The translations under genes and the position numbers were made by a program. A stretch of DNA of 64,000 nt from Microascus cirrosus (lineage: Eukaryota; Ascomycota; Sordariomycetes; Microascales; Microascaceae), in assembly GCA_030271035.1 (NCBI GenBank), contig JAMBUN010000288.1, positions 1-64,000 of the forward strand, read 5' to 3'. Positions 22,933 through 35,083 of this stretch are shown here, in pieces. Under the pieces are notes generated by a model, which saw only the letters and a program-made list of their open reading frames with translations, did no database searches and was not told where the DNA came from. How positions within the stretch are numbered: the first letter of the stretch is position 1; the number at the start of each line of letters is the position of its first letter.

Positions 22933-24138
22933 ATTTGTTCTTCTATAAATGGCAGCCTCGGATCATCTCGAATGCGAGGCTCCGGCCGGCGCCGGTGTTC
23001 CGGGATTATCGGTACGTGGTGGGGGCCCCCCGTTTACGGTTTACAGCGCCGTTTTTAACGATGGTTATGATACGAGAGGCAACCAAGTCCATAGTATTTG
23101 AATACAAACGAGAAGAATAGGAAAGACAGAGATCACATGTCCTATCCTGACCGAACCGGGAAGCTGCCAGAACCGGGAATATCCAAGCAGGATTACTCCG
23201 CGATCATGATCCCATAACCCGGCCCAATTATGCCTTCAAGTTCCAATCGCAAATTCCAGGCCAAGTTAGGAGACGCCAGCTTTGCCGGCGGTCTACGCCG
23301 TCATCCGAGCATCAGGTGGCGGTGTGGCCAGCAACCCTCCATGGCCAGAGCCAGGATGAGCACCACCGCATTCTCAATCGCTCTTGGTACGTCCTGTTCG
23401 CGTTTCCGTTTTGACCCGGCATGCGGGGGAGTGTTCGAGATACTGCAGAGAAAAGTCTCGACCATGGTGTGTCGCTCCTTGGGGAGGATGATGGGGTGCA
23501 GAATAAGGACGTTGTCCTCAAAGCCTCGTACGTATCACCAGACACTGGTATCCCTAAAATCCGGGCTCCCGCTGTCCACCTGCTGACAGAGGTCGAAGAG
23601 GTCTTCGAGCTAGGCCCGAGGAGGTCAAGGACCGTTGCATCATAGTCACGTTCCTAGACAAACTCGCGGATCGAGGGGATTCTGACTCCACAAACAAGAC
23701 ACTTATACACGTCGGCCGAGCATGGATGCCGCCCACGCTGGTAGGCGGCAAACTCCCACCCACGAGCCAAAGACGACGTCAGATCGAGTCGCGTCGTCGT
23801 CGTTCGTGACGTATTGGCACGAGTTGAGGAATGCCGTCTGAGACCACCTCCCACACCACTTCTCCTTCGGGATATGCCAAGGATCGTGGGAGAGCTATGG
23901 TAGGCATGCCAACGGGGAATGTTAGGAGATCAAATAATCCATACCAAATACGGCCTGCAATCATGATTGAGAGGACTTTTCCTTCAATGGATTCTCTATA
24001 ACGTTCCTTCCTTTCCTCATTCAGCGATGGCATCTTGGGGCATGTTGAATGTCGTGAGTTGAGATAGATATACTCTCCGGAGTGGGGACTATGGCGCAAC
24101 ACATCTTCACAATGCCTAACACGCGCTCACCCCCGAGC
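22933..24138. other. Uncertain block of 1.2 kb
   Basis: Minus-strand frames (for example 23,779-24,030 beginning MPSLNEERKERYRES, and 23,654-23,850 with CSADVYKCLVCG) look more protein-like than their surroundings, and could be exons of a small gene or more relics of the ankyrin gene. No family was recognised and no complete model could be built. Confidence 0.3.
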
Positions 24139-25538
24139 TTACACCGGCACGCACTCTACAATCGCCATGGACTCCCCATTAACCTTATGCACCTCCTTAA
24201 TCTCGAGCCCCGCGTGGGACGTGATACCCCGGAACCCCTCCACCGTCCTCTCCTTCCCGCCAATGGTGGCCATGAACAGGTCGTGCGACGCGCCGGTCGC
24301 GGACGGCGGGTTGTCTAGAACATTCTCGACAATGAGGCACCGGCTATCGGGGCGCATGGCGCTGCGGACCTGCCGTAGCATGCGGACGCAGTCCTCGTCG
24401 TTGTAGTCGTGGAGGCAGCGGCGAATGTGGTAGAGGAGGGCGCCCTCCACAGGCTGCTCGCAATGGAAGTCCATGCCTACGAACCTCGCCTTCTTCAACT
24501 CACCCTGCGCGGTAACCTTTGATTCCTCCACCACAACGGGCAGGTCTTCCACGACACATCTCTCCATGCTCAGCCCAGGTGTGGTCTTCCAGATGGCCTC
24601 AAGGACATGGCCCTTGCCGCCGCCGACGTCGACCACGAGAATCCTCGCCGCGTCAGCGCCGCTAGCCCTCACCACCCAGCTATAGTCGTACCCTTCGACC
24701 TCCGGCATGTGGCCGGACGCGGCCGCCATGGTGGCCATGAACCTACGCATGCGCTCGGGGTCGCGGTTCATGTGCTCCCATACGGTGAGGGAGGGGTCGC
24801 CGGACGCGAAGGCGAAGATGGTGTCGAGTTGGCCTGAGGGCTCGTGCCGGCCGTAGTGCTCGAAGTACGCGGGCATAGCGGCCACGGATCGTAGGTGGTC
24901 ATCGAAGCTGTTCGACAATCAGTCGTCGAGCGGGTTTCCCGGTGAAAAGGGGCGGGGGAAGGGGAGTCACTAGCACGCTTGCTCCCGGGGGAACTTACCA
25001 CGTCTGGATCAAGTCATTTACCTGCGGGATGGACAGCGATATTGACAGCGGCGTGTGGGTGATGCTGTCGTTGCCGACTTGCTTTAGGATACCGGCTGCG
25101 CATAGGATCCACCCGAAACGAGCTTCATTCACGAACGTCAGTTCCGAGCCTGTGGTACGGACAGGAGTTTTAGGCAATAGGGATTGGGTCCTGCGTACTT
25201 ATGAGGGAGACATCGGAGTCCAGCTTCTCGGCGAGGGCCTGGTAGGATATCGTCTCGCCTTCCGGGATGTGGCAGAATGCGCCCCATTTCGCCAGGAGCA
25301 CCAGAGCGGGAACTTGAGAGATGGCACTCGTGAGTTCATCGATGTATTCCGGGGTTGTCCTGCTCAGTATCAAAAAGGTAGCTGCAGCCTTGCGCAGCTG
25401 TGAGAGCTCTGCGGAGTGAGCCTCGAGAGAGGAGCCATCGCTCTGCAGCGTTTCGTTCAGGTTGGTTAGCTGGCGCGTCAAGGAATGCAGTTGGTCTTCC
25501 ATATTGATCTGCTGAATCAGGGCAAGATGGGCGCTCAT
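24139..25538 (-). CDS. SAM-dependent O-methyltransferase (COMT-like, class I)
   Basis: Three exons on the minus strand (25199-25538, 24999-25149, 24139-24907) give 419 aa, normal for fungal O-methyltransferases. The N-terminal half is a helical dimerisation domain (residues 1-170, with SAELSQLRKAAATFL). The C-terminal domain has the SAM motif VVDVGGGKGH (about 255-264). His330 in RRCLHDYND fits the catalytic base that deprotonates the hydroxyl. It transfers a methyl group to a phenolic or polyketide-type hydroxyl. The exon junctions keep the frame (phases 1 and 2) and give LISSELTFVNEARFGW and IQTCFDDHLRS. A TATA box stands 71 nt upstream. No backbone synthase is in the window, so its substrate is unknown. 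Confidence 0.9.
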
Positions 25539-25608
25539 AGATTAAGTTGACTGATATTGGGAGCATGGAGCATGAAAGTAGGCCGAACGAGGGGTAGAAA
25601 CTGATGTC

Positions 25609-25616
25609 CTTTTATA
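25609..25616 (-). promoter_or_regulatory. TATA box of the O-methyltransferase gene
   Basis: TATAAAAG on the minus strand, 71 nt before the start codon at 25538, with a GC-rich flank (GGGCGCC) just upstream. This is a good match to the fungal consensus by position and sequence. Confidence 0.55.
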
Positions 25617-27888
25617 GGCGCCCATGGCACGGACGGCAGCCAGAATCTGGGCCTGGCCAAGGAAGTACAATTCCAAGGAAGACAATTGGTACGAATGCTG
25701 CCAGGCACTATAAGCTAGCCGTCCGCAGTACTTGGGTACCACCTTGAAGTATCTACTCGGGGATATGCGGACTGTTGTCTATCCTATAAACTCGGGTTAT
25801 AGAGTGGGCAGATGGGCAGACATCCTCTCCGGTAGCTTCGGAGTCAATGCCCTAGTTGCCTTGCATGAAGCCGACGCCGCGTCTTGGCCGGCCTGAACGG
25901 GGTTGCTCGGCTTTTGAATTTGCCTAGGGTTATCTCCTATGCACTTAGTAGCTGGACATCCCCTATTGACCGAGTTTATTGACACGAAGACCTGGCTTCC
26001 CTCGTATTTCAAGGCAACAGCGCTTCATGGACTGATGGTAATACCCGGCTGGATCTTGTGATCAGAGTGAGGATCCTGTGCGATCCGGTGCATCCGTGCC
26101 GACAAGGCCGACTTGATCTATGGGGGCGAAGAAATATTTCTATCTCACGTGTTGGCTCACATGAGCTGGCCTCCCAAGAACATGAGATTTACCACAGTCC
26201 CGAACGGACGCGCACCAGGATTCGAGATGACGTATTGTGTAATACGAAGGGTAGTGGTTACGGCCGACAGCAATGAAGATACGACGGCTGCCTACGGTGG
26301 ATGCAATGTAAATCCGTTGGTGCTGCGACCTGAGTCCGCCTATTGAACGCGTAGAAGCACGGATGAATCCGCCAGGAAGGAAGGAAGGTTGGCCCTGCAC
26401 GGACGCAGCACCCCTCTGGATTGCTGACCCAGGAAAAAGGGTGCCGTGGTCAACGACCTCTCCTCTTCAAATGTCCGATCACCCAATCATGCGCATTGGC
26501 CATGTTTGTCCCTGTCGCGTCAGGTTTCCAGTGAAGTTACTGCGAGTCTAGTTTGTAGACTCGGGGTCTCTTCCCTCGATGGCCTGAAGAATAGCATTAG
26601 ACTTGCTTGCATGGAGACGCAGACCAATCCCACTCCGTCGTCCTCTTCATGTCCGATACATGCCCATCCCAGGCTCCTGGGAACCGATCAAATACCCCTA
26701 ATGGCCGGACCATGGTTTTAAAGTTGGTAAACAGCCAGTCGAAGGAGATGTGTATTACATTTACAAAGGGTGGCCTCATCCACATGCAGAAGACGGATAT
26801 CATCTAGCTCTAACCTTTTGGCCACGTTGCTAAAACCCCCAAAACAAATCCCTATTATCTCGAAAGGAAAGGAAAACCGATAGTCCTTAGAGAAAGAGGC
26901 CCCAATAGTCCTTAGAAAGGTTCCGATTTATCGCATGATCGGCCCTAGCGCTCTGGTGCCGGAGGTGATTGGCTCGGATTCCCAAGTCTTTTCCCTAGCC
27001 TTAAAGCACTACCTCAATGGAGCCCCTGAAAGATATATGCGAAAACCAGGCTATAACAGCACAGTCAACTTTAACCTTCGACTATGATAGGTTTAGCACG
27101 CATAGGAGGCTCTTGCAATTATTCACGCCGCTAGAATAACGCACAACGACATCTCTAAGTGCAACTCCTTGGCTCGACAAGAATTTTGACCTGCCATCTG
27201 CGATTTGGCTAGATGCTCAGTTCCTGGTGAGCCACCTCCTATGTGTTCTCCTAAACCGAGGTATGAGTCCGTGCATAGAGCCAAAATCATGTACCTACTC
27301 AGGAATATGAGGCCTTTGCCCTTGGATCAGTCATGTTTGTCACATCGGGACGGGTGCCTGAAAGCGACTTGCATGACGAAGACATCATGTGCCGGTTCAA
27401 GAACCAGGACATCTACCATCCGGCTATCTGTGATGTGATGGTGTTATTGAGAACTGTTGTCATGGGCGTTTCTCCAGTACAGCCCAGATTGTGCAAGCCA
27501 AATCGGGGAGGCAGTGTCGAGGATCGACTCGGAAGGGTGCAGCTGAGGAACCACTTGGTAACCTTGCTCAGCACGCGCAATTGCAGGGTACTTCCACTAT
27601 TACCACTGTTTGCCCTGATAGTCGCAGACTGACGCTTCCACATGCTTCTCCTATTCCCCGTATGCTACTAAAACCTGATCAAGCTCTGATACCAGTTCTC
27701 TCAGTATGATCTCTTAGAAGATCATATCCCTTTGTTATAACCTGTGTCGGACATGTAATCACAGTTATTTCATTGAAACTGTTGTATATCGTTTATATAT
27801 TACCAAGTAAATGAATCTCCACTTCATGCAGGATATCATCGTGAAAGAAGTCAAGGGGTATCTCTAGGCATGCCGAAACAAGCGTTGT
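25617..27888. other. Gene-poor stretch of 2.3 kb
   Basis: No supported gene. The sequence has short direct repeats (ATAGTCCTTAGA at about 26,880 and 26,907) and a GGAAGGAAGG run near 26,376. Weak open frames lack family motifs. It may be old transposon debris, but no terminal repeats or transposase were recognised. Confidence 0.45.
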
Positions 27889-28776
27889 CTACTCGTCGAG
27901 GTTAACATCAAATTCAACGCCATCAGGTAACGCCCTCTCCAAGGACCCTGGAAACGAAGCATCCTTGAGGGCGAAGGTAGCCGCCCCAAAGTCGTGCGCC
28001 TCGAGGATATCCCTAATCCCCTCTGGGTATCCGTCATAGCTGACAAGGGCTCCTCGGAACCACACGCCTTTATGATTCTCAATGTTGTCGTCCTCGGTGT
28101 TTCCAAAACGGAAGCAGTGTGTCGACCATCCATCCTTATGGTACACCATTTTTGGATGGTCCCCCTCCCACCTTACATCTGTCGCGCTCTTTACTTCAAA
28201 TGCTCCGTGCTGGCTCGCGCCAACGTACTCCGCCTTCCCATCCCGCACCCACACGGCGATGTGCTCCCAGTCATGCGTATGCCCCGGGTCCTCAAAGTAC
28301 GGGATCGCGACATCCTTCTCAAAGTAGTACGCATAGAGGTATGCGCACCAGCCATTGTTGCATCGCCGGCGCGAGTACACATTGTTGTTATCCAAGTCGG
28401 ACTCGTCGCGGCAGTCGCTGGAAAGCCCGACCCAGCTGTGCGGAAGACCCTCGACAAGGTTCCCGGATGCGTCGACGGCGGGGACGTTATAGCATCCGTC
28501 CTGGTCGAAGTCGAGCGCAGGCTGCCAGCGGAGATCGTCCTCGGTAGCGCTTTGGGGAAGGGCGGTGGGGGGATTGATGGCAAGGGCGTGGACGTACTCG
28601 TCCAGGTTCATGCTGGTGCTGTTGTCCTTCGGGGCTATGGCCTCTACGGAGGCGAAGGCGCTAGCAGCGTTGGCAGGGGCCAAGAGGGCGGCGAGGGACA
28701 GGGCGGCCGGGCCGGCCCGTGTTAGTTTGGTGAACATCGTGGTTTGGCGCATCACGGTAACTTTAAGGGGGATCAC
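27889..28776 (-). CDS. Secreted necrosis-inducing-protein-like (NLP / NPP1 family)
   Basis: A single exon of 295 aa from the first Met; Met at 28740 is an equally good start and gives a cleaner signal peptide (hydrophobic AALSLAALLAPANA). The family marks are a DxDGCYN-type start of the domain, the segment WCAYLYAYYFEKD, and the central heptapeptide with HDWE that forms the cation-binding site in known members. The heptapeptide has Thr where Arg is usual at its third position. Four Cys in the first half suggest a two-disulfide type, though this is judged by eye. NLPs are secreted and act on plant membranes or as immune elicitors; whether this copy is active cannot be told from sequence. A TATA-like GATATAAG is about 55 nt upstream of 28776. 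Confidence 0.93.
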   Translation of the reverse strand: MIPLKVTVMRQTTMFTKLTRAGPAALSLAALLAPANAASAFASVEAIAPKDNSTSMNLDEYVHALAINPPTALPQSATEDDLRWQPALDFDQDGCYNVPAVDASGNLVEGLPHSWVGLSSDCRDESDLDNNNVYSRRRCNNGWCAYLYAYYFEKDVAIPYFEDPGHTHDWEHIAVWVRDGKAEYVGASQHGAFEVKSATDVRWEGDHPKMVYHKDGWSTHCFRFGNTEDDNIENHKGVWFRGALVSYDGYPEGIRDILEAHDFGAATFALKDASFPGSLERALPDGVEFDVNLDE

Positions 28777-30047
28777 TTAATTTGCTTTCTCAAAACTAGC
28801 ACGGCCCCTCTATCGAGGGGACAAGCTCTCGCTTATATCCCTTCTGCGTCGTGGGCGCTTTCACTCATTTGAGTGCCCCACGTGTAGGGAATGGGACCCT
28901 AATTTTGCGACCTGCCCCTTTCGCAGCCTCCGCAGGATTTTAAAATCCAATCGGGGAAAGACCACCGGACTGCCTGCACGCAAGTTTAATGGGTGCCGGA
29001 AGAGACATGGCAAGACAGATCGATCATTGGCTCCTAGTCAGGGGTCGAATGCACGTGTAAGGGCGAATGGCTGGCTGATGCGACACTGGCCACTTGCCGG
29101 TCCGTCACATGCGTCGCGCCAAGTCTCGCGCATGCGACCAACGGCGATCGCTATCCGAGGCCACGCCGCATTCAATGAGTCTTCCACTCAGCTCTGCTAT
29201 TCAAGCACGATACTTTGTGGACAATGTAGAACAGTTCCACGAAAGCGATACTACGTGAACAAGAGATACTGAGCACTCCATGGCACATCTCGGTAACGGA
29301 GCACTTAGGGGGCGGACTTGACCAGCGAGGCTGACCATATTATCCTTCAACTTAATATTCAGTGTTCGCTTACCCTGCCCACTAAGCAACAGGATCTCCG
29401 GACAACTTTGGTTTCCTTCATCATGTAATGGGGTTAAGGACCCGTACCTACACTCAGGGAAAATAGGAGCTATTTCAGCGCGAAAGGGGAAACGCGCGCT
29501 ACGAATCGTGAACCAATACACCGCAGGGGAGGTATAATGGCGCTTATATCGTCTGTTCGGTGCTGCCCTGTATCTCCCTGGAATAGTTTCCGCCTATCCC
29601 AAGCATCCGGAAATGCTGAGTTGAAGGCAGGCGATAGCGAAATGGCCTTTCGCCGGGTTATGATACATGAGTATAGTCTCCTTCAACTGACCATTCGGCC
29701 GTCCTGGTTTAAAAAGTGTGACAAAGTGCGAGTGAGTCTTTGATTCTGTTCAGTCAGGTTACACCATTACGTTTAGGTTATGGTTTCGGCAGCTTCACTC
29801 TGCTATAGTAATCCCGTTCGGCTCGGCGAAGAGCTAGCAACTTGGGACTTTTGAGGTATGTCGCATGAATCTCATATGGTCGGTCAACCATCGTTAGAGC
29901 CAGGAGCATAAAATTCATTGCCACATTTGATATTATTGGTGACCGAGAAAAAAATACTTTAAGCGAGGAGAAAGGAAACAGAAAAAGACGAAGGAAAGAG
30001 AATTAACGAGGAAAAGGAATCGAAAAAATTTAAGGAGCAAAAGCGAA
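28777..30047. other. Intergenic 1.3 kb, no supported gene
   Basis: Upstream of the NLP gene, then A-rich sequence (29,945-30,040) just before the tRNA. On the minus strand this A-rich part reads as T-rich sequence 3' of the tRNA and would serve as an RNA polymerase III terminator. Confidence 0.45.
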
Positions 30048-30129
30048 GGTCTAACCAGGATTCGAACCTGGGCCATTGGAAGATTCTGAAATCAGAATCC
30101 AATGTCCTGACCAACTAGACCATTAGACC
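30048..30129 (-). tRNA. tRNA-Gln (CTG anticodon) with short intron
   Basis: Folds by eye. The acceptor stem GGTCTAA pairs with TTAGACC, the D-arm has GGTCTAGTTGGTCAGGAC, the anticodon stem is TTGGA/TCCAA, and the T-arm is CCAGG-TTCGAAT-CCTGG. The anticodon loop begins TTCTGA, giving CTG at 34-36 and A37. About 10-11 extra bases (TTTCAGAATC) after position 37 are the canonical tRNA intron site. No CCA is encoded, as expected for a nuclear gene. Confidence 0.9.
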
Positions 30130-32313
30130 TTGCTGCCCTCTGAAGGTACAGAGGACCTAATATTGTTTTTAGATAACCGGCCCCGCAAGCGAGTTAGCTC
30201 TTATCCAGATCCTGCGTGAAAGGCTGTTTCCTGCAATTACCAATACGACGGGACAGTCTCTCCTTACAACTGCATCTATCTTCGCTGTAAAGAATAAGTC
30301 ATTTTCCCTAGTGCAGACCGGAATCCCCCTGCTGTAACTTGGGTGGCAAGTTCCCTCCCCAGTCGGAACCCCGACGCAAAGCTCGAAACGCTGAATGATA
30401 AGACATTTGCTATCATCGTATATAGCCTATAACACTGCATGAAGTCTGCGCTCTCCCTGGGTAGCGATGAATAGAACGAGTATAATGGAAAAGTCTGGGA
30501 TTAAAGAAACAAAGCTGAAAATACCTCTGTCATCGTTGCGATATCCTGTCTCGACTCTCATAAAGCCATCTTTTAAAAAACAACGTCCCTAGATCTCACC
30601 TCTGACTATATCGGATACCCAAGACACCGATTCGCTACCCGTATACTTCCCCGGCTAGCAGATAAGTACACCCGCCTCGACTCGCACTTCCAGACTCCCC
30701 TCGCCGCCGCCATATTAATCACGGATAAACAAGGCAGATCGACTGGGAGGACTACAATGGACACGCTAGGGCAGTAGACGAGGGACTAGTGGTATATGGT
30801 GAGGATGAGGATGAGGATAAGGTTGGTGACAGGGTGACACTAGAGTGTAGCGACGATCAAAGTTGTCCCGCCACCCTCCCTGGTTGTTAAGGCTTCGAAG
30901 TGGCTGTACGTCACTCTCCACGACTATCTCTCGGCTGTGCATCTGTGGCCCATTAGTCTGCGGTACGTCATTCATCCTCCTAGCATCGAACCTGTTTGAG
31001 GGCCCGGTGGCCCCGGATACCCGGTATATTGTAAATAGGAACGCACCGAATAGCCCGTCAAGTATGGTTGCGCAGCAATGGTTCGGCCACCAGAGTAGCA
31101 GACGGGTGGTTTGGTCTAGTTTGGATCCTAGGATTGACCTGCGGTGGGTTAGCTACGGATATGTACTTTCCCAATAGCTGAGATGTTAGAAGGCTATGAG
31201 CCGATTTAGGGTCACCAACTGGTTGGCATGTTAGTCACTTTTTGGCCCGACGGATTTTCCGTAACATGAGAGGCCTATTAACATTCTGTTAGCCCGATCC
31301 GTTTTAGCTCCACGGTTGCGGCAGGCATAACATGGGTGTGCTAGAGGATACACGGCGCCCAGCTCATACTGGGTCAAAAGAATCTGCCACTAAACGGGAG
31401 CAAGCGTCAAATACTTGGGCAAATACATTCACCCATGAACTTGTAAACAGCGCGGGCCCAACAGAGCATGAGCGCACATCTGGCAACAAAAGTACCAGCT
31501 AGCTGTGTTCCCCGGCTACTAATTCAATGCGGCGTCCCTTCAAGCGGTGAGATGACATTGCGAATAGGAGAATGCCAAATCCCAACGGATAGGCTCGCAC
31601 TTTCGATCAATGACATTGATAGCATCCCTGAGAAGGCCTCGGAAGCCCGGTGATAGGCCGTAAAATAACGACGGGGCGTTGCGGACGGGAAGAGAAGAGT
31701 CACCGACTTGGAGTTTTTGCAGACATGGGGCATTTCCCTCCTCATGGGACTGATAGATTCTCTTGGATTTGTCAAGGGCGCCGGGGCTGCGCTTGCCATC
31801 CAAATATACGAAGGATTGGTCTAGTGAGGGATCGCGCATCGATCGTGGCTTATCCACACCGTTGAATCTTGGCCAGGGAGTGGGGCGGCGCAGCGTGATT
31901 GGTCGCTTCGGACTCTGGCTCCGAGCCAGCCCGGGGTGCGTGTTTGGGTCCGCAATTTCGCAGTCTCTGGCCGGAGTGCCAAGACGGAGATCCTTGGTTT
32001 AAAGTACCATAGGGTTGAGTGAGGACCCAGGGAGATAGGTCACCAAGCGCAACTACGGCTGGTCTGCTCGGACTTAAGACCAGATGCGAGATGCTGATGA
32101 GAGTGCCGCAACTGAATCCTTTAATATCACAGCCTCAGCCCTGACAGCGTTGGGCTGCACCTTGACTAATTAGATATGAACATCCTCAACATTAAAAGGG
32201 ATGTAGTTCCCGCCTTTGGGGTTGGATCTATCTGACCATCAGCAGTCAATTCCGGTCGCTACCTTTTCTCTTTTCTTTCGTTCACTTTGTCTCTTTACCC
32301 TTCAAAGACCACC
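30130..32313. other. Gene-poor stretch of 2.2 kb
   Basis: No supported gene. A short GATGAG-type run lies near 30,802-30,823. An open frame on the plus strand at 30,863-31,177 has no motif and is not called. Confidence 0.45.
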
Positions 32314-34287
32314 ATGTCGAAGCTATTCTTCTTGGCCACCATCGGCCTCCAAGTGGCAGCTCTCACCAGCGGTGCTGAGGCGAGGAAATTCAAGTGCTCT
32401 CCTCTCGGCATCTCCCTCCCGGCTCCCAAGTCTCCCAGCTCGAGCGATATCCTCGCGAACGCTCTTCCCAAGGCCCAGGAGTGGTTTGTTAACGCTACGG
32501 GTGACTTCGAGGGAACGGCGGTCTCTCTCACTCTCAAGTCCCTCCACGAAGACGAGCCGCTTCTCGACTTGCACCACACACCCTCCAAGGCGGACAACCG
32601 CAGCGTCTCGGAGGTCGATGCGAATACGTTGTATCGCATCGCCAGTATCTCGAAGCTGTTCTCTCCGCTTGCTGCCCTACAGGTTCCCGATATCAACTTG
32701 GACGACCCCGTTACCAAGTACCTTCCCGAACTTCTGGACTTGCAAAAGCAGCAGGAGAATGTCAACGAGCTCACGGTGGTCGAATGGGATGAGATCACGG
32801 TTGGTGCTCTTGGGAGCCATATGAGCGGTTTCGGTTCTGACAGTAAGTATAAACTCGAGCGTAATATACTGGTAACGTTGGGCTAAGGTGTGTGCAGTGG
32901 CCGTCGACATCGCGAACTTCCCCATCGATGATCCTGCACAACTCGGCCTACCTCCGGTGGACGAATCTTCCAAGCCGGGCTGCGCTGGTCTCCAGGGCAT
33001 TCCGGCCTGCACTAGAGAAGGTACCGAAGATGATAGCCCAACACAAGAATTTCTGGTCCTAGCTTTCCGATCTCTGCTAACACTCGAACCCTCAGATTTC
33101 TTCGCAGTATTCGGAAAGCATCGTCCCACTTTCGGCGCTTTTGAAAGTCCTGTCTACGTGAGCACGTCCTACGGAATCCTCGCCTGGGTAATAGAGGCCG
33201 CCACCGGCCAGTCGTTCGACTTGTTCGTGCAGGAGAATATCTTCGACATCGCAAACATGACCGTAAGCAGCTCTGGTGAGACGCCGGAGGACGGCACTGG
33301 TTTTATCCCCGTGGATGATCCTTGGTGGGATGGTGATCTTGGGTTCCTCAACCCGTAAGTAACACCACATTTTCTTAAAAAGAATATTGCTAAACAGGCA
33401 TTAGCGGCGGGGGTTTCTACTCCAGTACCGAGGACCTCACCAACCTCGGCAAGGCTATCCTCAACAACGAACTGCTCAGCCCGTCAGACACCCGCAAGTG
33501 GATGAAGCCCAGCGAACACACCTCCTCTCTCGGCATGTCCGTCGGTGGGCCATGGGAGATCATGCGCACTCACGACCTCACGAGCGACGGCCGGGTTATC
33601 GATCTGTACACAAAATCCGGAGACCTCGGTCCCTACAAGGGCATGCTCGTCCTGATCCCCGATTTCGATGTCACCTTTGCAGTACTCATGGGTGGACCGG
33701 ACGCGAGTAGCGTGGCAGTAAACCTTGGTGTAGGTCAGCTCGTCGAGGTCCTTATCCCGGCTTTGGACAAGGTAGCCAAGGAGGAGGCGAAGAAGAACCT
33801 CGCAGGGACCTACTCGGATGAAGAGTCAAACTCGACAGTCACGCTCAGCCTTGATGACGGACCCGGTCTTCTGGTCACGGAACTCGTGATGCGCGACGTC
33901 GACGTGCTCGAGAACTATGCCTCCTACACTGCCACGCAGGGAGGTGCCCCCTCAACGGACAAGATCGAGGTTACCCCCCGACTGTATTCCTCTGGGCTGC
34001 AGGCGGGTACCCAGCTCGGCTTCCGGGCCATGTTCCACCCCAGCTCCGTCGAGGATGATACGCAGCTAGAGGAGCGGCTTCCATTCATCCCGGATGTGTC
34101 GTGCAATGCATTCTTCCAGCTGGATCGCGTTAATTATGGGATGAATGCGATGGAGGACTTTGTGTTCTCGGTTAGCGAGGACGGGTGTGCTGATAGCCTT
34201 GAGGCGCGTTTTTGGCGGGTGAAGTTGGGGCGCCACGAGGACGGTGAGATCGATGGTGAGGTCGAGGGAGACGCCGAAGGGGAGTGA
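32314..34287 (+). CDS. Secreted beta-lactamase-fold (class C / LACTB-like) serine hydrolase
   Basis: Four exons (32314-32842, 32898-33020, 33096-33354, 33405-34287) give 597 aa. It starts with a signal peptide (MSKLFFLATIGLQVAALTSGAEA). The catalytic S-x-x-K is Ser111-Lys114 in YRIASISKLFSPLAA. The second motif (usually YxN) is replaced by a Tyr in STSYGIL. The third, KTG-like, is not obvious. The 75-nt second intron is inferred because it joins CTRE to DFFAVFGK as in homologues; without it the frame stays open and adds an insert. The C-terminal part (about 430-597) is the extra domain of fungal members. Fungal relatives include esterases, peptidases and transesterases of secondary metabolism; there is no evidence for antibiotic hydrolysis. 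Confidence 0.86.
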
Positions 34288-34415
34288 GAGGATGGGAACA
34301 AGCGACGGGCATAATATGAGCAGATGGTACAATGTAGCGCGACGTTCAAATGTGACCTATGTTTATAAAACTTCGCTTCGAAAGACTGGAGGAGGTCATG
34401 CAAGAACACTTCTCA

Positions 34416-35083
34416 TTAACGCTGCTCTCTAACATAGTACATCACAGCGTCGTTCCCGACTCCATGGACGGTCCTAACGTGCGCCTGTAAATTGTCTAAT
34501 CGCTTGCTACCATCCCTCCCGTACTTGGTCTTGCACTCAGGATAAGCACAGATGAACTTGGGTGGCTCCCTGGCGTGGCAGTCGCTCATGTGGCGCTTCA
34601 GATCTTTGTTGTCTGGAGAGATCACATCGCAGCCTTCTACGGTGCATGGGAATTTGCGGTCGTGTGTCTTCATGTGCTTCCTGTTGAAGGCGGCGTAAGC
34701 ATGTAATTATACATAGTAATAACAACATAAAACCTAGGGACGGGGAACAATATAGATACCTGAGGTCACGGGGAATCCGGAATGACTTGCCGCACGTGGC
34801 GCAAGTAGAGTCGTTTGAGCTTTCCGGAACCGGGTATTCGGGGAGTGCCTCACTGTTTTGCTGGGGTGTAGTGTGGGTAAAATGCGTCTGTGCCTGCACT
34901 CCTCTCTCACCTCGCGCATCCTGTCCAGCAGGCTCCGCTGAACCACTCCAATCATCTTGTGCGAGGGGACCATATCTCCTCGAATGGACCCAAACAGGAT
35001 TAATGGATTCAAATGGTGTATAGTGTGGATGTTTTGGTCCAGATGGTCCCGATGAGTCCTGTTCAGAAATGAGAGGGAACCCC
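34416..35083 (-). CDS. C2H2 zinc-finger protein (start not resolved)
   Basis: Two exons are clear (34760-35083 and 34416-34680), joined to read DLRKHMKTH, a classical finger. The first finger is CATCGKSFRIPRDLRKHMKTH, the second CTVEGCDVISPDNKDLKRHMSDCH, and the third a CAYPECKTKYGRDGSKRLDNLQAHVRTVH type. The region before the fingers is Pro/Ser-rich, typical of a nuclear regulator. The frame stays open upstream to a good acceptor (CTTTTCTAG) at 35,084, but no ATG is in frame, so a further 5' exon must lie between 35,100 and 35,400. It is probably a sequence-specific DNA-binding protein; the target is unknown. Confidence 0.75.

Noticed and set aside
27994..28725. Plus-strand frame of about 240 codons over the NLP gene
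   Set aside because: Antisense shadow of a clear gene in GC-rich DNA; the Val/Ala/Gly-rich product shows no family pattern.
32314..34287. Antibiotic-resistance beta-lactamase
   Set aside because: Only the fold and the SxxK motif are shared. The KTG-type motif is unclear and fungal members are mostly esterases or peptidases.
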